A DNA stretch of 47,372 nt from Anaeromassilibacillus sp. An200 (GCF_002160025.1 NZ_NFJU01000027.1:1-47372); one strand, 5' to 3'. Shown: positions 32,893-42,686, numbered from the stretch's first letter. The notes: generated from the letters alone by a model not told the origin. Translations and numbers: made by a program.

Positions 32893-32958
32893 AAGTAGAA
32901 AATTGCTTATCCCATTTGGGACAGGCGGATTTGATCTGAACGCAAGGGAGTGTTAAAA

Positions 32959-34233
32959 ATGAGCGAGTATCGTATGGATACACAGTGCATTCACGCGGGA
33001 TATCATCCCGGCAACGGGGAGCCGCGTGTGATGCCGATTGTACAGAGCACCACCTTCCGGTATGAAACCTCGGAGGCAATGGGACGACTGTTTGATTTGG
33101 AGGATGCCGGTTTCTTTTACACCCGTCTGGGCAACCCGACGCTTGATGCGGTAGAGCAGAAGATTGCCGCGCTGGAGGGCGGTGTTGGCGCAATGCTGAC
33201 ATCGTCCGGGCAGGCCGCTTCTATGCTGGCTGTGCTCAACATCTGCCATGCTGGCAGCCATGTTGTCAGCTCCAGCGCTATTTACGGCGGCACCTTCAAT
33301 CTCCTCTATAAAACGCTGCAGGAAATGGGGATTTCATGTACCTTCGTGGCCCCCGGCTGCACACAGGAGGAACTGGAGGCGGCATTCCGTGAGAATACCC
33401 GCTGCGTGTTTGCGGAGACCCTGTCGAATCCTTCCCTTGTGGTTACGGATCTGGAGCTGTTTGCAAAAGCAGCGCACGCCCACGGCGTCCCGCTGATTGT
33501 CGACAATACCTTCGCGACTCCGATGAACTGTCATCCGCTGTCCTTCGGTGCGGATATCATCACACACTCTACCACCAAATATATGGACGGCCATGCGGTT
33601 CAGGTGGGAGGCTGCATCGTGGATGGAGGAACCTTTGACTGGGACAACGGAAAATTCCCCATGCTGACTGAGCCGGATGAGTCTTATCATGGCCTGAGTT
33701 ATACAAAGCAGTTTGGCAAAGCGGCGTACATTACCAAGGCACGCACACATCTGATGCGTGACATTGGCGCGCAAGCCAGCCCGATGAATGCGTTTCTGCT
33801 GAACCTGGGACTGGAGACGCTGGCTCTGCGCATGGAGCGCCACTGCTTCAATGCCCAAAAGGTAGCGGAATATCTGCAAAACCATGAAAAAATCGGTTGG
33901 GTTAACTACCCCGGTCTTCCAGGCAGTCCGTATTATGAGCTGGCGAAAAAGTATATGCCGAACGGAACCTGCGGCGTGATTTCCTTCGGGATCAAGGGCG
34001 GCAGAGAAGCGGCCATGCGCTTTATGGATTCGCTCGAGCTGGCTTCCGTAGTCACACATGTGGCGGATCTGCGTACCTGCGTTCTGCATCCCGCGAGCAC
34101 CACGCACCGTCAGATGACGGATGAGCAGCTTGTGGAAGCTGGCATCAGCTCGGATTTGATCCGGATGTCTGTGGGTATTGAAAACATTGCGGATATTCTG
34201 GAGGATATCGAACAGGCCTTGCAGAAGGCTTGA
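32959..34233 (+). CDS. O-acetylhomoserine sulfhydrylase / Cys-Met metabolism PLP enzyme
   Basis: A 424-residue PLP-dependent enzyme of the Cys/Met metabolism family. TQCIHAGYHPGNGEPRVMPI and FFYTRLGNPTLDAVEQKIAA are N-terminal signatures; LTSSGQAASMLAVLN binds the cofactor; SVVTHSTTKYMDGHAV-type sequence (here IITHSTTKYMDGHAVQVGG) contains the PLP lysine; and DLRTCVLHPASTTHRQ ends the domain. The length and GGTFDWDNGKFPMLTEPDES insertion favour O-acetyl-L-homoserine sulfhydrylase (MetY), which makes homocysteine from sulfide. Methionine gamma-lyase is the main alternative. The ATG at 32959 follows AAGGGAG by eight bases. Confidence 0.88.
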   Translation: MSEYRMDTQCIHAGYHPGNGEPRVMPIVQSTTFRYETSEAMGRLFDLEDAGFFYTRLGNPTLDAVEQKIAALEGGVGAMLTSSGQAASMLAVLNICHAGSHVVSSSAIYGGTFNLLYKTLQEMGISCTFVAPGCTQEELEAAFRENTRCVFAETLSNPSLVVTDLELFAKAAHAHGVPLIVDNTFATPMNCHPLSFGADIITHSTTKYMDGHAVQVGGCIVDGGTFDWDNGKFPMLTEPDESYHGLSYTKQFGKAAYITKARTHLMRDIGAQASPMNAFLLNLGLETLALRMERHCFNAQKVAEYLQNHEKIGWVNYPGLPGSPYYELAKKYMPNGTCGVISFGIKGGREAAMRFMDSLELASVVTHVADLRTCVLHPASTTHRQMTDEQLVEAGISSDLIRMSVGIENIADILEDIEQALQKA

Positions 34234-34240
34234 TTACATG

Positions 34241-34279
34241 AAAAAGGATGGCTCCCTCGCAGGGAAGCCATCCTTTTTT
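34241..34279. terminator. Terminator after the sulfhydrylase gene
   Basis: AAAAAGGATGGCTCCCT (34241-34257) pairs with AGGGAAGCCATCCTTTTTT (34261-34279) with a single bulged A and a three-base loop. It serves both convergent genes. Confidence 0.88.
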
Positions 34280-34299
34280 GGTCAGTGAAAACAGAAGCT

Positions 34300-35061
34300 T
34301 TATTTCTCCATCAAAAACTCGGCGGTTTCTTTGAAAAGCAGCTCGCGTTCGGGACCCAATGTACAAACGTGCGGGCTTCTTGGAAGTTCCAGCAGAACCT
34401 TTTTGCGGGAGGAAACCTCTGTCATGATCCATCCGGTGCTGCGGGGATGGATCGTGCGATCCCTTCCGGCACGCACATTCATGATGGGGCAATGGATACG
34501 GGGCAGTCCCTGCCGGGCCAGACGCATCAAACGGTTGAGATCCGCCAGACAGTGAACCGGCGTTTTGTCGTAGGTGTCATTATATTCATGCAGAAAGTCC
34601 GGGATAACCTCATGCTTTTTTTCCGGCTCAGTGAAAAAACGCCAAACGGGCCACAAGGCGTTGGCAAAAATGATTTTCTCATTGTAGACGGAAAGAGCGG
34701 CGGCAATCGGGACAGCGCGGCGAACTGGGCGTGTTTCCGCCAGCAGCAGCGTCAGGGCGCCTCCCATGGAAAGTCCAACGACGCTGACGTCCCTGCACTG
34801 GCGCGATAGCTTGTCAAAAGCGTGCTGTGCCCCCCGAAGCCAGTCGTGCCAGCGGGTTTTGGCCATATCCTCCGGTGTGCGTCCATGTCCGGGAAGCAGG
34901 GGAGCAGCGACCGTATAGCCGGTCTTTTCGGCCAGTGCCCTGCCGAGAGGGTTCATGGTTCCCGGCGTGGCGGTGAAGCCATGGATTAACAAAATACCGT
35001 GCTCGCGGGAGCCGTTGATGAAAAACGGGCGGCACAGAGAATTATCGATCAGCAGAGACAT
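34300..35061 (-). CDS. Alpha/beta hydrolase (carboxylesterase-like)
   Basis: A 253-residue cytoplasmic hydrolase. GILLIHGFTATPGTMNPLG holds the oxyanion region, AAPLLPGHGRTPEDMAKTRW is typical of the Est30/monoacylglycerol lipase group, GLSMGGALTLLLAE carries the nucleophilic serine, NVRAGRDRTIHP the aspartate, and LPRSPHVCTLGPER the histidine. Length matches Bacillus carboxylesterase Est30 (about 245). The ATG at 35061 has AAAGGAG upstream. It is a single-gene unit between a terminator and the yfmF leader. Substrates are short- to medium-chain esters in characterised members; nothing here narrows this further. Confidence 0.9.
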   Translation of the reverse strand: MSLLIDNSLCRPFFINGSREHGILLIHGFTATPGTMNPLGRALAEKTGYTVAAPLLPGHGRTPEDMAKTRWHDWLRGAQHAFDKLSRQCRDVSVVGLSMGGALTLLLAETRPVRRAVPIAAALSVYNEKIIFANALWPVWRFFTEPEKKHEVIPDFLHEYNDTYDKTPVHCLADLNRLMRLARQGLPRIHCPIMNVRAGRDRTIHPRSTGWIMTEVSSRKKVLLELPRSPHVCTLGPERELLFKETAEFLMEK

Positions 35062-35240
35062 GAAAATCACTCCTTTTTTTCAGTATACACCGAAAAGGAA
35101 GAAATTGCGACCTTTTTCTTATGAAAACACAAATTTCTTTGTGCGATTTGCTGGTTGAGTCCCGAGCCAAAAAGGGAAGAATATGTGGAACCGTACCAGA
35201 CGAAAGTGTAAGTTCATACATTATTCAGAATATTCATTCT

Positions 35241-35268
35241 TTTATTCATTTCGAGAGTGTGTTATAAT
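35241..35268 (+). promoter_or_regulatory. Promoter of the yfmF-recN operon
   Basis: TATAAT (35263-35268) is a perfect -10. The best -35 is TTTATT (35241-35246) with a 16-base spacer, which is weak. The likely start near 35275 leaves a 95-base leader that folds strongly at 35281-35332. Confidence 0.55.
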
Positions 35269-35280
35269 ACACCTGATATG

Positions 35281-35332
35281 CCGGAACGCCGCCGTTGGCT
35301 GTGTCTGGCTTCCTTTTTCAGCCAGGCGCCGG
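35281..35332 (+). other. Structured leader hairpin upstream of yfmF
   Basis: CCGG-aa-CGCC (35281-35290) pairs with GGCGCCGG (35325-35332) as an outer stem, and CTGGCT (35305-35310) with AGCCAG (35320-35325) as an inner one. It begins a few bases after the predicted transcription start. No T-run follows, so it may stabilise the long message or bind a factor. The rest of 35062-35369 shows no gene. Confidence 0.45.
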
Positions 35333-35369
35333 AAAAGGGTTCAGGAACCGAAATTAGGAGATGAATAGA

Positions 35370-36650
35370 ATGACAGGGATAGAATGTCGGAGCATCTGCG
35401 AAGGCGTAGAGTTTTTGGGCGTTCGCGATCCGAAGTTTAAGACGGCGCGGATGTCCGTCCATTTCCTTCTTCCCATGCAGAAGGAACATGCCTCTGAAAA
35501 TGCCTTGCTTCCATTTCTGCTGAGCAGAGCATGCAAAAAGTACCCCGACTATACCAAGCTGGGACAGCGTTTGGCAGAGCTGTATGGAGCGAGCCTGAGC
35601 GCAGACGTGGACAAGGTAGGCGACGTGCAGGTGTTGTCCGTGGCAGCTTCCGGTCTTGCCGATCGATACACCTTAAATGGAGAAACCGTTTCGGAGGATC
35701 TTGTGGATCTCCTTTGCGGCGTGCTGTTTGATCCGCCGCTGGAGAACGATTTGTTCCGGGAACAGGATTTTGAGCAGGAAAAGCGTCAAACGATTGAACT
35801 GATTGAAACAGAGCTGAACGATAAGCGTTTTTATGCGAATCAGCGCTGCGAGGAAATCATGTGTGAGGGAGAGCCATATGGTGTCAACCGCTATGGGTCC
35901 AGAGACGCGGTGGAGAGACTGGAGCGCTCCCGGATGACGCAGGTGTGGAATAATGTTCTCGCCCATGCCCGTGTGCAGATCCTCGTGCTGGGAAATTGTG
36001 AGATTGAGCCTTTGTATGAACGTTTCCGGCAGGTGTTTTCCGCACTGCACCGGGAAAAGCTGCTTACCTGTGAGACGGTGAACGTAAAGTCCGCTTCCAG
36101 TGTCCGGGAGGTCCAGGAGACGATGGAGGTGGCGCAGTGCAAGCTGGTGATGGGCTTCCGCACCAGCGTATGTCAGCCGCAGGAGCAGGTGCCGGCCATG
36201 AAGCTGGCGGTTGCGATTTTGGGTGGGACGCCGAGCTCCAAGCTGTTTCTGAATGTGCGGGAAAAGCAGAGCCTCTGCTATTATTGCAGCGCGTCCTATA
36301 ACAGTATGAAAGGAATTATGCTGATACAGAGCGGCGTAGAGCAGAAAAATCTGCAAAAGGCCCGGACGGAAATTCTCGCGCAGCTTGATGCCCTCAAGCG
36401 GGGTGATTTTACCGACGAGGAGATTTCCGCGGCACGGCTGAGCCTGCTCAACGCTTATCATTCCGCTTCCGATTCTCTGGGGGCGCTGTCCGGCTGGTAT
36501 CTGACGCAGGCTATCAGCGGGCGTCCGCAGACGCTGGAGGAAGCTGCCGCGGCAATGGAAGCCGTGACACGTGAGGAGCTAATCGAGGCTGCCAATCAGA
36601 TCACGCTGGACACGGTTTACAGCCTGCTGGGAAAGGGGACGGAAGAATGA
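35370..36650 (+). CDS. yfmF: M16 peptidase-like protein YfmF (lacks zinc motif)
   Basis: A 426-residue M16-family protein. It has the two-lobed layout: an N-terminal half ending near 200, and a C-terminal half with MKLAVAILGGTPSSKLFLNV and REKQSLCYYCSASYNSMKG, which is the R/Y substrate-binding loop of M16 proteins. The HxxEH zinc motif is absent, so it is the non-catalytic partner of YfmH. The ATG at 35370 is chosen because AGGAG lies nine bases upstream; the ATG at 35361 directly abuts it. It overlaps yfmH by four bases. First gene of a nine-gene plus-strand operon. Confidence 0.9.
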   Translation: MTGIECRSICEGVEFLGVRDPKFKTARMSVHFLLPMQKEHASENALLPFLLSRACKKYPDYTKLGQRLAELYGASLSADVDKVGDVQVLSVAASGLADRYTLNGETVSEDLVDLLCGVLFDPPLENDLFREQDFEQEKRQTIELIETELNDKRFYANQRCEEIMCEGEPYGVNRYGSRDAVERLERSRMTQVWNNVLAHARVQILVLGNCEIEPLYERFRQVFSALHREKLLTCETVNVKSASSVREVQETMEVAQCKLVMGFRTSVCQPQEQVPAMKLAVAILGGTPSSKLFLNVREKQSLCYYCSASYNSMKGIMLIQSGVEQKNLQKARTEILAQLDALKRGDFTDEEISAARLSLLNAYHSASDSLGALSGWYLTQAISGRPQTLEEAAAAMEAVTREELIEAANQITLDTVYSLLGKGTEE

Positions 36651-37933
36651 ACGCACCATGTAAAGAACATTACAGTGAGCGCACAGGCGATCGCTATTAT
36701 GAAATACAGCATTCTTCCGGCCTTCGGATTCTGCTGTACCCGAAAAATCAGAACAATTCAACCTATGCAGTATTTGGAACCCGTTATGGCTCCGTTGACA
36801 CGACTTTCCGTGTCGATGGGGAGGAGCCCTGTACGGTGCCGGAAGGAATCGCGCATTATTTGGAGCACAAGCTGTTTGAGAGCGAGGATGGAGACGCTTT
36901 TTCCCGTTATGCGAAAACAGGCGCTTCCGCAAACGCCTATACGTCCTTTGACAGCACCTGCTATCTTTTCTCCTGCTCCGATCGTTTTTATGAATCGCTC
37001 GAAATTCTTCTGGATTTTGTTCAGAAGCCGTATTTTACGGAAAAGACGGTACGGAAGGAGCAGGGAATCATTGATCAGGAAATCCGGATGTACGACGACG
37101 ATCCGCAGTGGCGTGTCCTGTTCAATCTGTTGGGTGCCCTGTATCATAAGCATCCGGTGAAAATTGATATTGCGGGAACGGTGGAAAGCATAGCGAAGAT
37201 TACACCGGAGTACCTGTACCGCTGCTACCGTACCTTCTATAACCTGCACAATATGGTGCTTTGCATCGCGGGAAACATGGATGTTGACAAGGTTCTGGAG
37301 CTTTGTGACAGACTGCTGATTCCGAGCCAGCCCCAGGCCATTGAACGTATTTTTGAAGACGAGCCGCGCGAGGTGGTCCGCCCCAGAGTGGAGCAGAAAC
37401 TGGCTGTGGCAATGCCGCTTTTCCAGCTGGGCTTCAAGGAGCCGGCAGGAGCCCGGCGTGTGTCCGACCAGGAAGCCGCAGCCAGCGACGTGCTGCTGGA
37501 GGCCCTTGCTTCGGACGCTTCTCCGCTGTTCCGCCGTCTGCTTGACGAAGGCCTGATCAATGAAACCTCATTCAGCTACGAATACTTTGAAGGTGCCGGC
37601 TATGCTTCTGTTATCTTCTCCGGTGATTCCCGCGATCCCGACCGGGTGGCAAAGGAGATCCGTGCGGAGGTTGATCGGCTGCGGAAGGAGGGGCTTTCCA
37701 AGGAAGCCTTTGAGCGCGCCCGCAAATCTATTTACGGCCGCAGCATTGCGTCCCTCAACAGCGTGGCAAGCATCGCAAACGGAATGGCTTCCCTGGCTTT
37801 CAGTGACCGGGAGATGTTTGATTATATTGATTGTGTTGCACAGCTGACCAGAGAAGATGTCATGCGCCGCCTGGAGGTACAGCTTCGTCCGGAATACAGC
37901 GCATTGTCGGTGGTTCTTCCACTTTCTGAATGA
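36647..37933 (+). CDS. yfmH: M16 family metallopeptidase YfmH
   Basis: A 428-residue zinc peptidase of the M16 (insulinase/processing peptidase) family. The inverted zinc motif H-Y-L-E-H is H70, E73 and H74 in PEGIAHYLEHKLFE, and a third ligand glutamate is expected in KEQGIIDQEIRMYDDDP about 70 residues later. The C-terminal half includes LLDEGLINETSFSYEYFEGA and REMFDYIDCVAQLTREDV. It pairs with YfmF, overlapping its stop codon (ATGA), as catalytic and non-catalytic halves of one chamber. The substrate is unknown in this lineage; the pair is encoded ahead of lgt, as in many Clostridia. Confidence 0.93.
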   Translation: MNAPCKEHYSERTGDRYYEIQHSSGLRILLYPKNQNNSTYAVFGTRYGSVDTTFRVDGEEPCTVPEGIAHYLEHKLFESEDGDAFSRYAKTGASANAYTSFDSTCYLFSCSDRFYESLEILLDFVQKPYFTEKTVRKEQGIIDQEIRMYDDDPQWRVLFNLLGALYHKHPVKIDIAGTVESIAKITPEYLYRCYRTFYNLHNMVLCIAGNMDVDKVLELCDRLLIPSQPQAIERIFEDEPREVVRPRVEQKLAVAMPLFQLGFKEPAGARRVSDQEAAASDVLLEALASDASPLFRRLLDEGLINETSFSYEYFEGAGYASVIFSGDSRDPDRVAKEIRAEVDRLRKEGLSKEAFERARKSIYGRSIASLNSVASIANGMASLAFSDREMFDYIDCVAQLTREDVMRRLEVQLRPEYSALSVVLPLSE

Positions 37934-38011
37934 ATCAAAAGCAGGGGGGCGCCCGTGCCGCAGACGGTGCTTCCCGCTCCCATCTGCTGCGGAGAAACGG
38001 TGGAGATGCTC

Positions 38012-39130
38012 ATGTATGATGTACAGTTTCCCAAGTTAGGTTTGGAGTTTGAGTTGAATCCGGTTGCCTTCCAGTTTGGACCGATCCAAATTGGTCCCTT
38101 TGAGTTCGGTACCGTGTATTGGTATGGAATCATCATTGCACTTGGATTGGTGCTGGCGTTCCTGTATGCCAGTGTCAGCTGCAAAAAGATGAAAATCAAC
38201 GAAGACAAGCTGATCAACTGTGTGATCGTAGGCGTTATTTTCGGTATGATTGGCGCGCGCCTGTATTATGTTATTTTCTATCCCGGCGATACATACCGCA
38301 ACGATCCCCTGCAAATCCTGAATATCCATCAGGGCGGGCTTGGTATCTACGGCGGTATTATCACGGCTCTTGCCGCAGGTGCGATTACAGCAAAGATCTG
38401 CAGGATGAGAGTGGGCGCGGTTCTGGACGTTGCTTCGCTTGGTTTTCTGATTGGACAGGGAATTGGCCGCTGGGGCAATTTCTTCAATCAGGAAGCTTTT
38501 GGCGGCGCGACGGATCTGCCCTGGGGTATGATCAGCTCGGCCACACAGGAAATTGTACCGGACAGCCCGGTGCATCCCTGTTTCCTGTATGAATCCATCT
38601 GGTGTCTGGTGGGCTTTGCCCTTCTGCACGTATTTACACGCAAAATGCGCCGTTACGATGGACAAACCTTCCTTCTGTACCTTGTCTGGTATGGACTGGG
38701 ACGTTTCTTTATTGAGGGATTGCGTCAGGACAGCTTGATTATTCCGGGCACCAGCCTGCGTGTTTCCCAAGTGGTGGCGCTGACCTCTGTGTTGGCTGCC
38801 GTTGTTCTGCTGATTGTATTCCGTTCCAGGACGTCACTGTCTGGCTGCGGAGCCAAAGAAGTGGTTGCCATGAATGCCGTGGTTGACGAGGTTCCGGATG
38901 CAAAAGAGCAAAAGGAAGAGGAGGATGACGGTAAAAGCACAATCTTCGGAGATTTGCCGTATGAGCAGCTGATTACAGAAACAGGGGCTGCTGTGACAAG
39001 CGAAAGCAAACGGGAAGAGAAGGAAGAAAATATTCCTGCGCAGAAAGAGGAAGCAGAGGCTTGGGAATCCGAAGATAAGACGGAGGAGACAGAGGAAAAG
39101 GAGGAGAAAGCGGATGGCAAAGCTGATTGA
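38012..39130 (+). CDS. lgt: Prolipoprotein diacylglyceryl transferase Lgt, with acidic C-terminal tail
   Basis: A 372-residue membrane enzyme that moves diacylglycerol from phosphatidylglycerol to the lipobox cysteine of preprolipoproteins. [20 protein letters not shown] (first helix), [39 protein letters not shown] (the Lgt signature) and [20 protein letters not shown] are all present. After the seventh helix, from about residue 280, comes a tail of roughly 90 residues with long Glu/Lys runs ([29 protein letters not shown]), not part of the core fold. The ATG at 38012 has GGTGGAG six bases upstream; a GTG at 37955 with AGGGGGG is the alternative. It overlaps folD by 17 bases. Confidence 0.93.
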   Translation: MYDVQFPKLGLEFELNPVAFQFGPIQIGPFEFGTVYWYGIIIALGLVLAFLYASVSCKKMKINEDKLINCVIVGVIFGMIGARLYYVIFYPGDTYRNDPLQILNIHQGGLGIYGGIITALAAGAITAKICRMRVGAVLDVASLGFLIGQGIGRWGNFFNQEAFGGATDLPWGMISSATQEIVPDSPVHPCFLYESIWCLVGFALLHVFTRKMRRYDGQTFLLYLVWYGLGRFFIEGLRQDSLIIPGTSLRVSQVVALTSVLAAVVLLIVFRSRTSLSGCGAKEVVAMNAVVDEVPDAKEQKEEEDDGKSTIFGDLPYEQLITETGAAVTSESKREEKEENIPAQKEEAEAWESEDKTEETEEKEEKADGKAD

Positions 39131-39971
39131 TGGAAAGGCAGTTTCCGCGTCTGTGCGCGCACAAGTGGCGCAGGAGGTGCAGGAACTGAAAGCAAAGGGC
39201 CTGCATCCTGGGTTGGCTGTGGTAATTGTCGGGGATGATCCGGCTTCGCGTACCTATGTCAACAACAAGAAAAAGGCCTGCGCGGAAACGGGGATCTACT
39301 CGGAGGAGTATGCTTTGCCGGCTGCCACCACACAGGAGGAACTGCTTTCTCTGGTGCGCTCTCTCAATCAAAAGCCGGAAATCCATGGAATTCTGGTGCA
39401 GTCCCCTCTGCCGGAGGGCCTTGATGAGGAAGCTGTGATCGAGGAAATCAATCCGCAGAAAGATGTTGACGCTTTCCATCCGCAGAATGTGGGGCGAATC
39501 ATGATTGGAAACTTTCATTTTCTGCCCTGCACGCCCGCTGGTGTGATCGAACTGATTCGTTCACAGGGAATTGAAATTGCAGGAAAGCGCTGTGTTGTGA
39601 TTGGCCGCAGCAATATTGTCGGAAAGCCGATGGCAATGCTGTTGCTCCATAACCACGGAACAGTGACAATCTGCCACAGCAAAACACGGGACTTGGCGGA
39701 AATCTGCCGGGAGGCGGATATTCTGGTGGCCGCGGTGGGGCGTCCGAAATTTGTGACGGAGAACATGGTTAAGCCCGGTGCGGTGGTGATCGATGTCGGA
39801 ATGGATCGCGATGAAAACGGAAAGCTTTGCGGAGACGTGGATTTTGTCCATGTGGAACCAAAGGCCGGATATATCACACCGGTTCCCGGTGGAGTCGGTC
39901 CGATGACAATTGCAATGCTTCTCCGCAATACCGTGACCGCCGCAAAGCTGCAGGCAGGATGGAAGGACTGA
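39114..39971 (+). CDS. folD: Bifunctional methylenetetrahydrofolate dehydrogenase/cyclohydrolase FolD
   Basis: A 285-residue cytoplasmic enzyme interconverting 5,10-methylene- and 10-formyl-tetrahydrofolate. [20 protein letters not shown] holds the catalytic lysine region; [20 protein letters not shown] and [15 protein letters not shown] are the folate-binding motifs; [20 protein letters not shown] binds NADP; and [20 protein letters not shown] ends it. Length is normal. It begins inside the lgt tail and ends 16 bases before dxs. Confidence 0.97.
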   Translation: MAKLIDGKAVSASVRAQVAQEVQELKAKGLHPGLAVVIVGDDPASRTYVNNKKKACAETGIYSEEYALPAATTQEELLSLVRSLNQKPEIHGILVQSPLPEGLDEEAVIEEINPQKDVDAFHPQNVGRIMIGNFHFLPCTPAGVIELIRSQGIEIAGKRCVVIGRSNIVGKPMAMLLLHNHGTVTICHSKTRDLAEICREADILVAAVGRPKFVTENMVKPGAVVIDVGMDRDENGKLCGDVDFVHVEPKAGYITPVPGGVGPMTIAMLLRNTVTAAKLQAGWKD

Positions 39972-39987
39972 AGCGTTTAGCGGCGAA

Positions 39988-41886
39988 ATGGATGGGGATG
40001 AAAAAAGCTTGGACAGAGTGTTGAACAGAATCCACAGCCCTCAGGATTTGAAAAATCTCAGCCGGACGGAGCTTCGGCAGCTCAGTGAAGAAATCCGTTC
40101 GCTGATTATTCAAACAGTATCGGAAAACGGTGGGCATCTGGCCTCCAATCTTGGCGCGGTGGAACTGACCATTGCACTCCATTATGTGTTTCCCTCCCTG
40201 AGCGACAGGATTGTGTGGGATGTCGGGCATCAGGCTTATACTCATAAAATCCTGACGGGGCGCAGAGAGCAGATTGCCACCATTCGCAAAGAGGGAGGTC
40301 TTTCCGGTTTTCCAAACCGTTTTGAAAGCCCCTGGGATTCCTTTACCGTCGGCCATGCCAGCACTTCCATTTCCGCAGCTTTGGGACTGGCGCAGGGAAA
40401 ATATCTTTCCGGCGAACCTGGAAATGTAGTGGCTGTCATTGGAGATGGCGCTTTGACAGGAGGAATGGCCTATGAAGGCTTAAATAATGCGGGACGTTTT
40501 CCGGGAAATATCATGGTGATCCTCAATGACAACACCATGTCAATCTCTGAAAATGTGGGATCGATGGCGGGTTATCTGGCCAGCATCCGCACAAAACCCG
40601 GCTATCTTCGGGCGAAAAGCCGCGTGGAAAGAGCTTTGGACCATGTTCCCGTGGTGGGCAAGCCTTTGCATCGAGGGATTTCCCGAGCCAAGTCTGCTGT
40701 CAAGCATATGATGTATAAAAGCACCCTGTTTGAGGATATGGGCTTTTTCTATTATGGGCCGTTTGATGGGCATAATATTGATAAGCTGATAGAAGTGTTT
40801 GAGAACACCAAAAGCATCCCTCACCCAATCCTGATTCATGTTTTGACAGATAAAGGGAAGGGATACCCCTTTGCGGAACAGGATCCCGGTACCTTTCATG
40901 GTGTTTCCCCCTTTGATGTGGAAACAGGAGAAACGCCAGCCGCGAAGGACAGCTTTTCTTCTATATTCGGCAGCTTTTTGTGTGAGCTTGCGGAAAAGGA
41001 CAATCATATTTGTGCGGTGACAGCGGCAATGGAACTGGGAACCGGATTGACGGAGTTTGCCAAAAAGTTTCCGGAACGCTTTTTCGATGTGGGGATTGCT
41101 GAGGAGCATGCTGTCACTTTTTCGGCAGGGCTTGCAGTCAGCGGACAGCTTCCGGTCTGTGCTTTGTACTCAACTTTTTTGCAGCGGGGATACGATCAGA
41201 TCCTGCATGACGCGGTTCTGCAAAAAGCGCATCTTGTGCTTGCGGTGGATCGTGCCGGAATTGTGGGGGAAGACGGAGAGACACATCAGGGAATTTATGA
41301 TACAGCGTTTCTCAATACCATTCCCAATTTGACGGTCTTTTCCCCCGTTACCTATGAAGATTTGCGCATGGATTTAAAAAAGGCTCTGTATGAATGTGAG
41401 GGAGTTGTGGTTGTGCGGTACCCCCGGGGGCGTCAGCTGTTCAAGCCTCACGATTATGTCACAACCCGCAGTTATTACTATTGGGGGAAGCAAGATCGGG
41501 ACCCGGATATTGTCCTTGTCACCTATGGCAGGCTTTTCTCCTTTACATGCAGAGCGTGCGAAATTCTAAGGGAACAGGGAATGGAGGCGGCTGTTCTTCG
41601 TTTGGATCCGATTCTTCCGGTTTCGGAAGAGTCTGTAAAGCAGATTACCTTTGCGAAGGAAGTCTTCTTTTTTGAAGAAGGAATGGAGCAGGGCGGAATT
41701 GGAGAACACTTTGCCATGGTATTAAATCGCCTGGGGTGGGATGGGGCGTATCATCTCAAGGGTATCAAGGGCTTTGTCAAACACGCTCCCATGATGGAAA
41801 TCCTGCATCATCTGGGACTGGATGAAACCGGAATGGCGGAATTTGTAAGATCGGAGTGCTCAACGTGGCAGAAAAAAAGAGATTAG
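39988..41886 (+). CDS. dxs: 1-deoxy-D-xylulose-5-phosphate synthase Dxs
   Basis: A 632-residue thiamine-diphosphate enzyme that starts the MEP isoprenoid route from pyruvate and glyceraldehyde-3-phosphate. TGGHLASNLGAVELT-type sequence (here NGGHLASNLGAVELTIALHY) and WDVGHQAYTHKILTGR open it; GDGALTGGMAYEGLNNAG is the TPP motif; DRAGIVGEDGETHQG and VRYPRGRQL follow. Length is normal. The start is uncertain: ATG 39988 has no ribosome binding site, while GTG 40018 and TTG 40021 stand closer to where homologues begin (LNRIHSPQDLKNL). The gene overlaps tlyA by 22 bases. Confidence 0.95.
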   Translation: MDGDEKSLDRVLNRIHSPQDLKNLSRTELRQLSEEIRSLIIQTVSENGGHLASNLGAVELTIALHYVFPSLSDRIVWDVGHQAYTHKILTGRREQIATIRKEGGLSGFPNRFESPWDSFTVGHASTSISAALGLAQGKYLSGEPGNVVAVIGDGALTGGMAYEGLNNAGRFPGNIMVILNDNTMSISENVGSMAGYLASIRTKPGYLRAKSRVERALDHVPVVGKPLHRGISRAKSAVKHMMYKSTLFEDMGFFYYGPFDGHNIDKLIEVFENTKSIPHPILIHVLTDKGKGYPFAEQDPGTFHGVSPFDVETGETPAAKDSFSSIFGSFLCELAEKDNHICAVTAAMELGTGLTEFAKKFPERFFDVGIAEEHAVTFSAGLAVSGQLPVCALYSTFLQRGYDQILHDAVLQKAHLVLAVDRAGIVGEDGETHQGIYDTAFLNTIPNLTVFSPVTYEDLRMDLKKALYECEGVVVVRYPRGRQLFKPHDYVTTRSYYYWGKQDRDPDIVLVTYGRLFSFTCRACEILREQGMEAAVLRLDPILPVSEESVKQITFAKEVFFFEEGMEQGGIGEHFAMVLNRLGWDGAYHLKGIKGFVKHAPMMEILHHLGLDETGMAEFVRSECSTWQKKRD

Positions 41887-42686
41887 ATTGCCTGCTGTTT
41901 GAAAAGGGGTTTGCCCAGAGCCGGGAACGGGCAAAGATCCTGATTATGGAAGGGCTTGTCTATATCAATCATCAAAAATACGACAAACCGGGAGAAAGCG
42001 TTCCGGTGGACGCGGAGATTGAAGTGAGAGGCAAGGGGCTGGCATACGTCAGCCGGGGTGGCCTCAAGCTGGAAAAGGCTATGCAGCAGTTTCCTATCTC
42101 GCTGGAAGGCAAAACCACCATGGATATCGGGGCATCAACGGGAGGATTTACCGACTGTATGCTGCAAAATGGCGCGGTGCGGGTTTATGCCGTTGACGTT
42201 GGTTATGGCCAGCTGGCATGGAAGCTGAGAAGCGACAGCCGGGTGGTGAACCTGGAGCGTACCAATGTCCGCTATTTGACGGTGGAGCAGGTGCCGGAGC
42301 TTGTGGATTTTTTCAGTGTGGATGTTTCCTTTATTTCACTTTCCCTCGTTCTTCCCGCTGCCCGCCCTTTTTTGAGAGAGGGCGGTGAAGCGGTTTGTCT
42401 CATCAAACCGCAGTTTGAAGCAGGCAGGGAGAAGGTAGGCAAAAAAGGCGTTGTGCGGGATCGGGCAGTACACAGGGAAGTGATTGAAAAGGTTGTGCAG
42501 CTTGCTCTGTCGGAAGGCTATTCCCCGCTGGGACTGACCTATTCTCCTGTAAAGGGACCAGAGGGAAATATCGAGTATCTGCTGTATCTGCGCAAAGAGG
42601 AACCCCCTCACATGGGACAGCTTCCGGATATTGGCACCCTGGTGGATGAATCGCATACTGTGCTGAATGGCGGTGAGACGCCTTGA
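41865..42686 (+). CDS. tlyA: TlyA/YqxC family RNA methyltransferase
   Basis: A 273-residue protein. Residues 4-65 are an S4 RNA-binding domain (RLDCLLFEKGFAQSRERAKI), joined to an FtsJ-like SAM methyltransferase fold beginning SRGGLKLEKAM, with DIGASTGGFTDCMLQNGA as the SAM motif and IKPQFEAGREKVGKKGVVRD later. In mycobacteria TlyA makes 2'-O-methylcytidine in 16S and 23S rRNA; the Firmicute YqxC role is less certain. The GTG at 41865 is preferred because GGAG lies nine bases upstream. It overlaps dxs at one end and nadK by four bases at the other. Confidence 0.92.
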   Translation: MAEKKRLDCLLFEKGFAQSRERAKILIMEGLVYINHQKYDKPGESVPVDAEIEVRGKGLAYVSRGGLKLEKAMQQFPISLEGKTTMDIGASTGGFTDCMLQNGAVRVYAVDVGYGQLAWKLRSDSRVVNLERTNVRYLTVEQVPELVDFFSVDVSFISLSLVLPAARPFLREGGEAVCLIKPQFEAGREKVGKKGVVRDRAVHREVIEKVVQLALSEGYSPLGLTYSPVKGPEGNIEYLLYLRKEEPPHMGQLPDIGTLVDESHTVLNGGETP

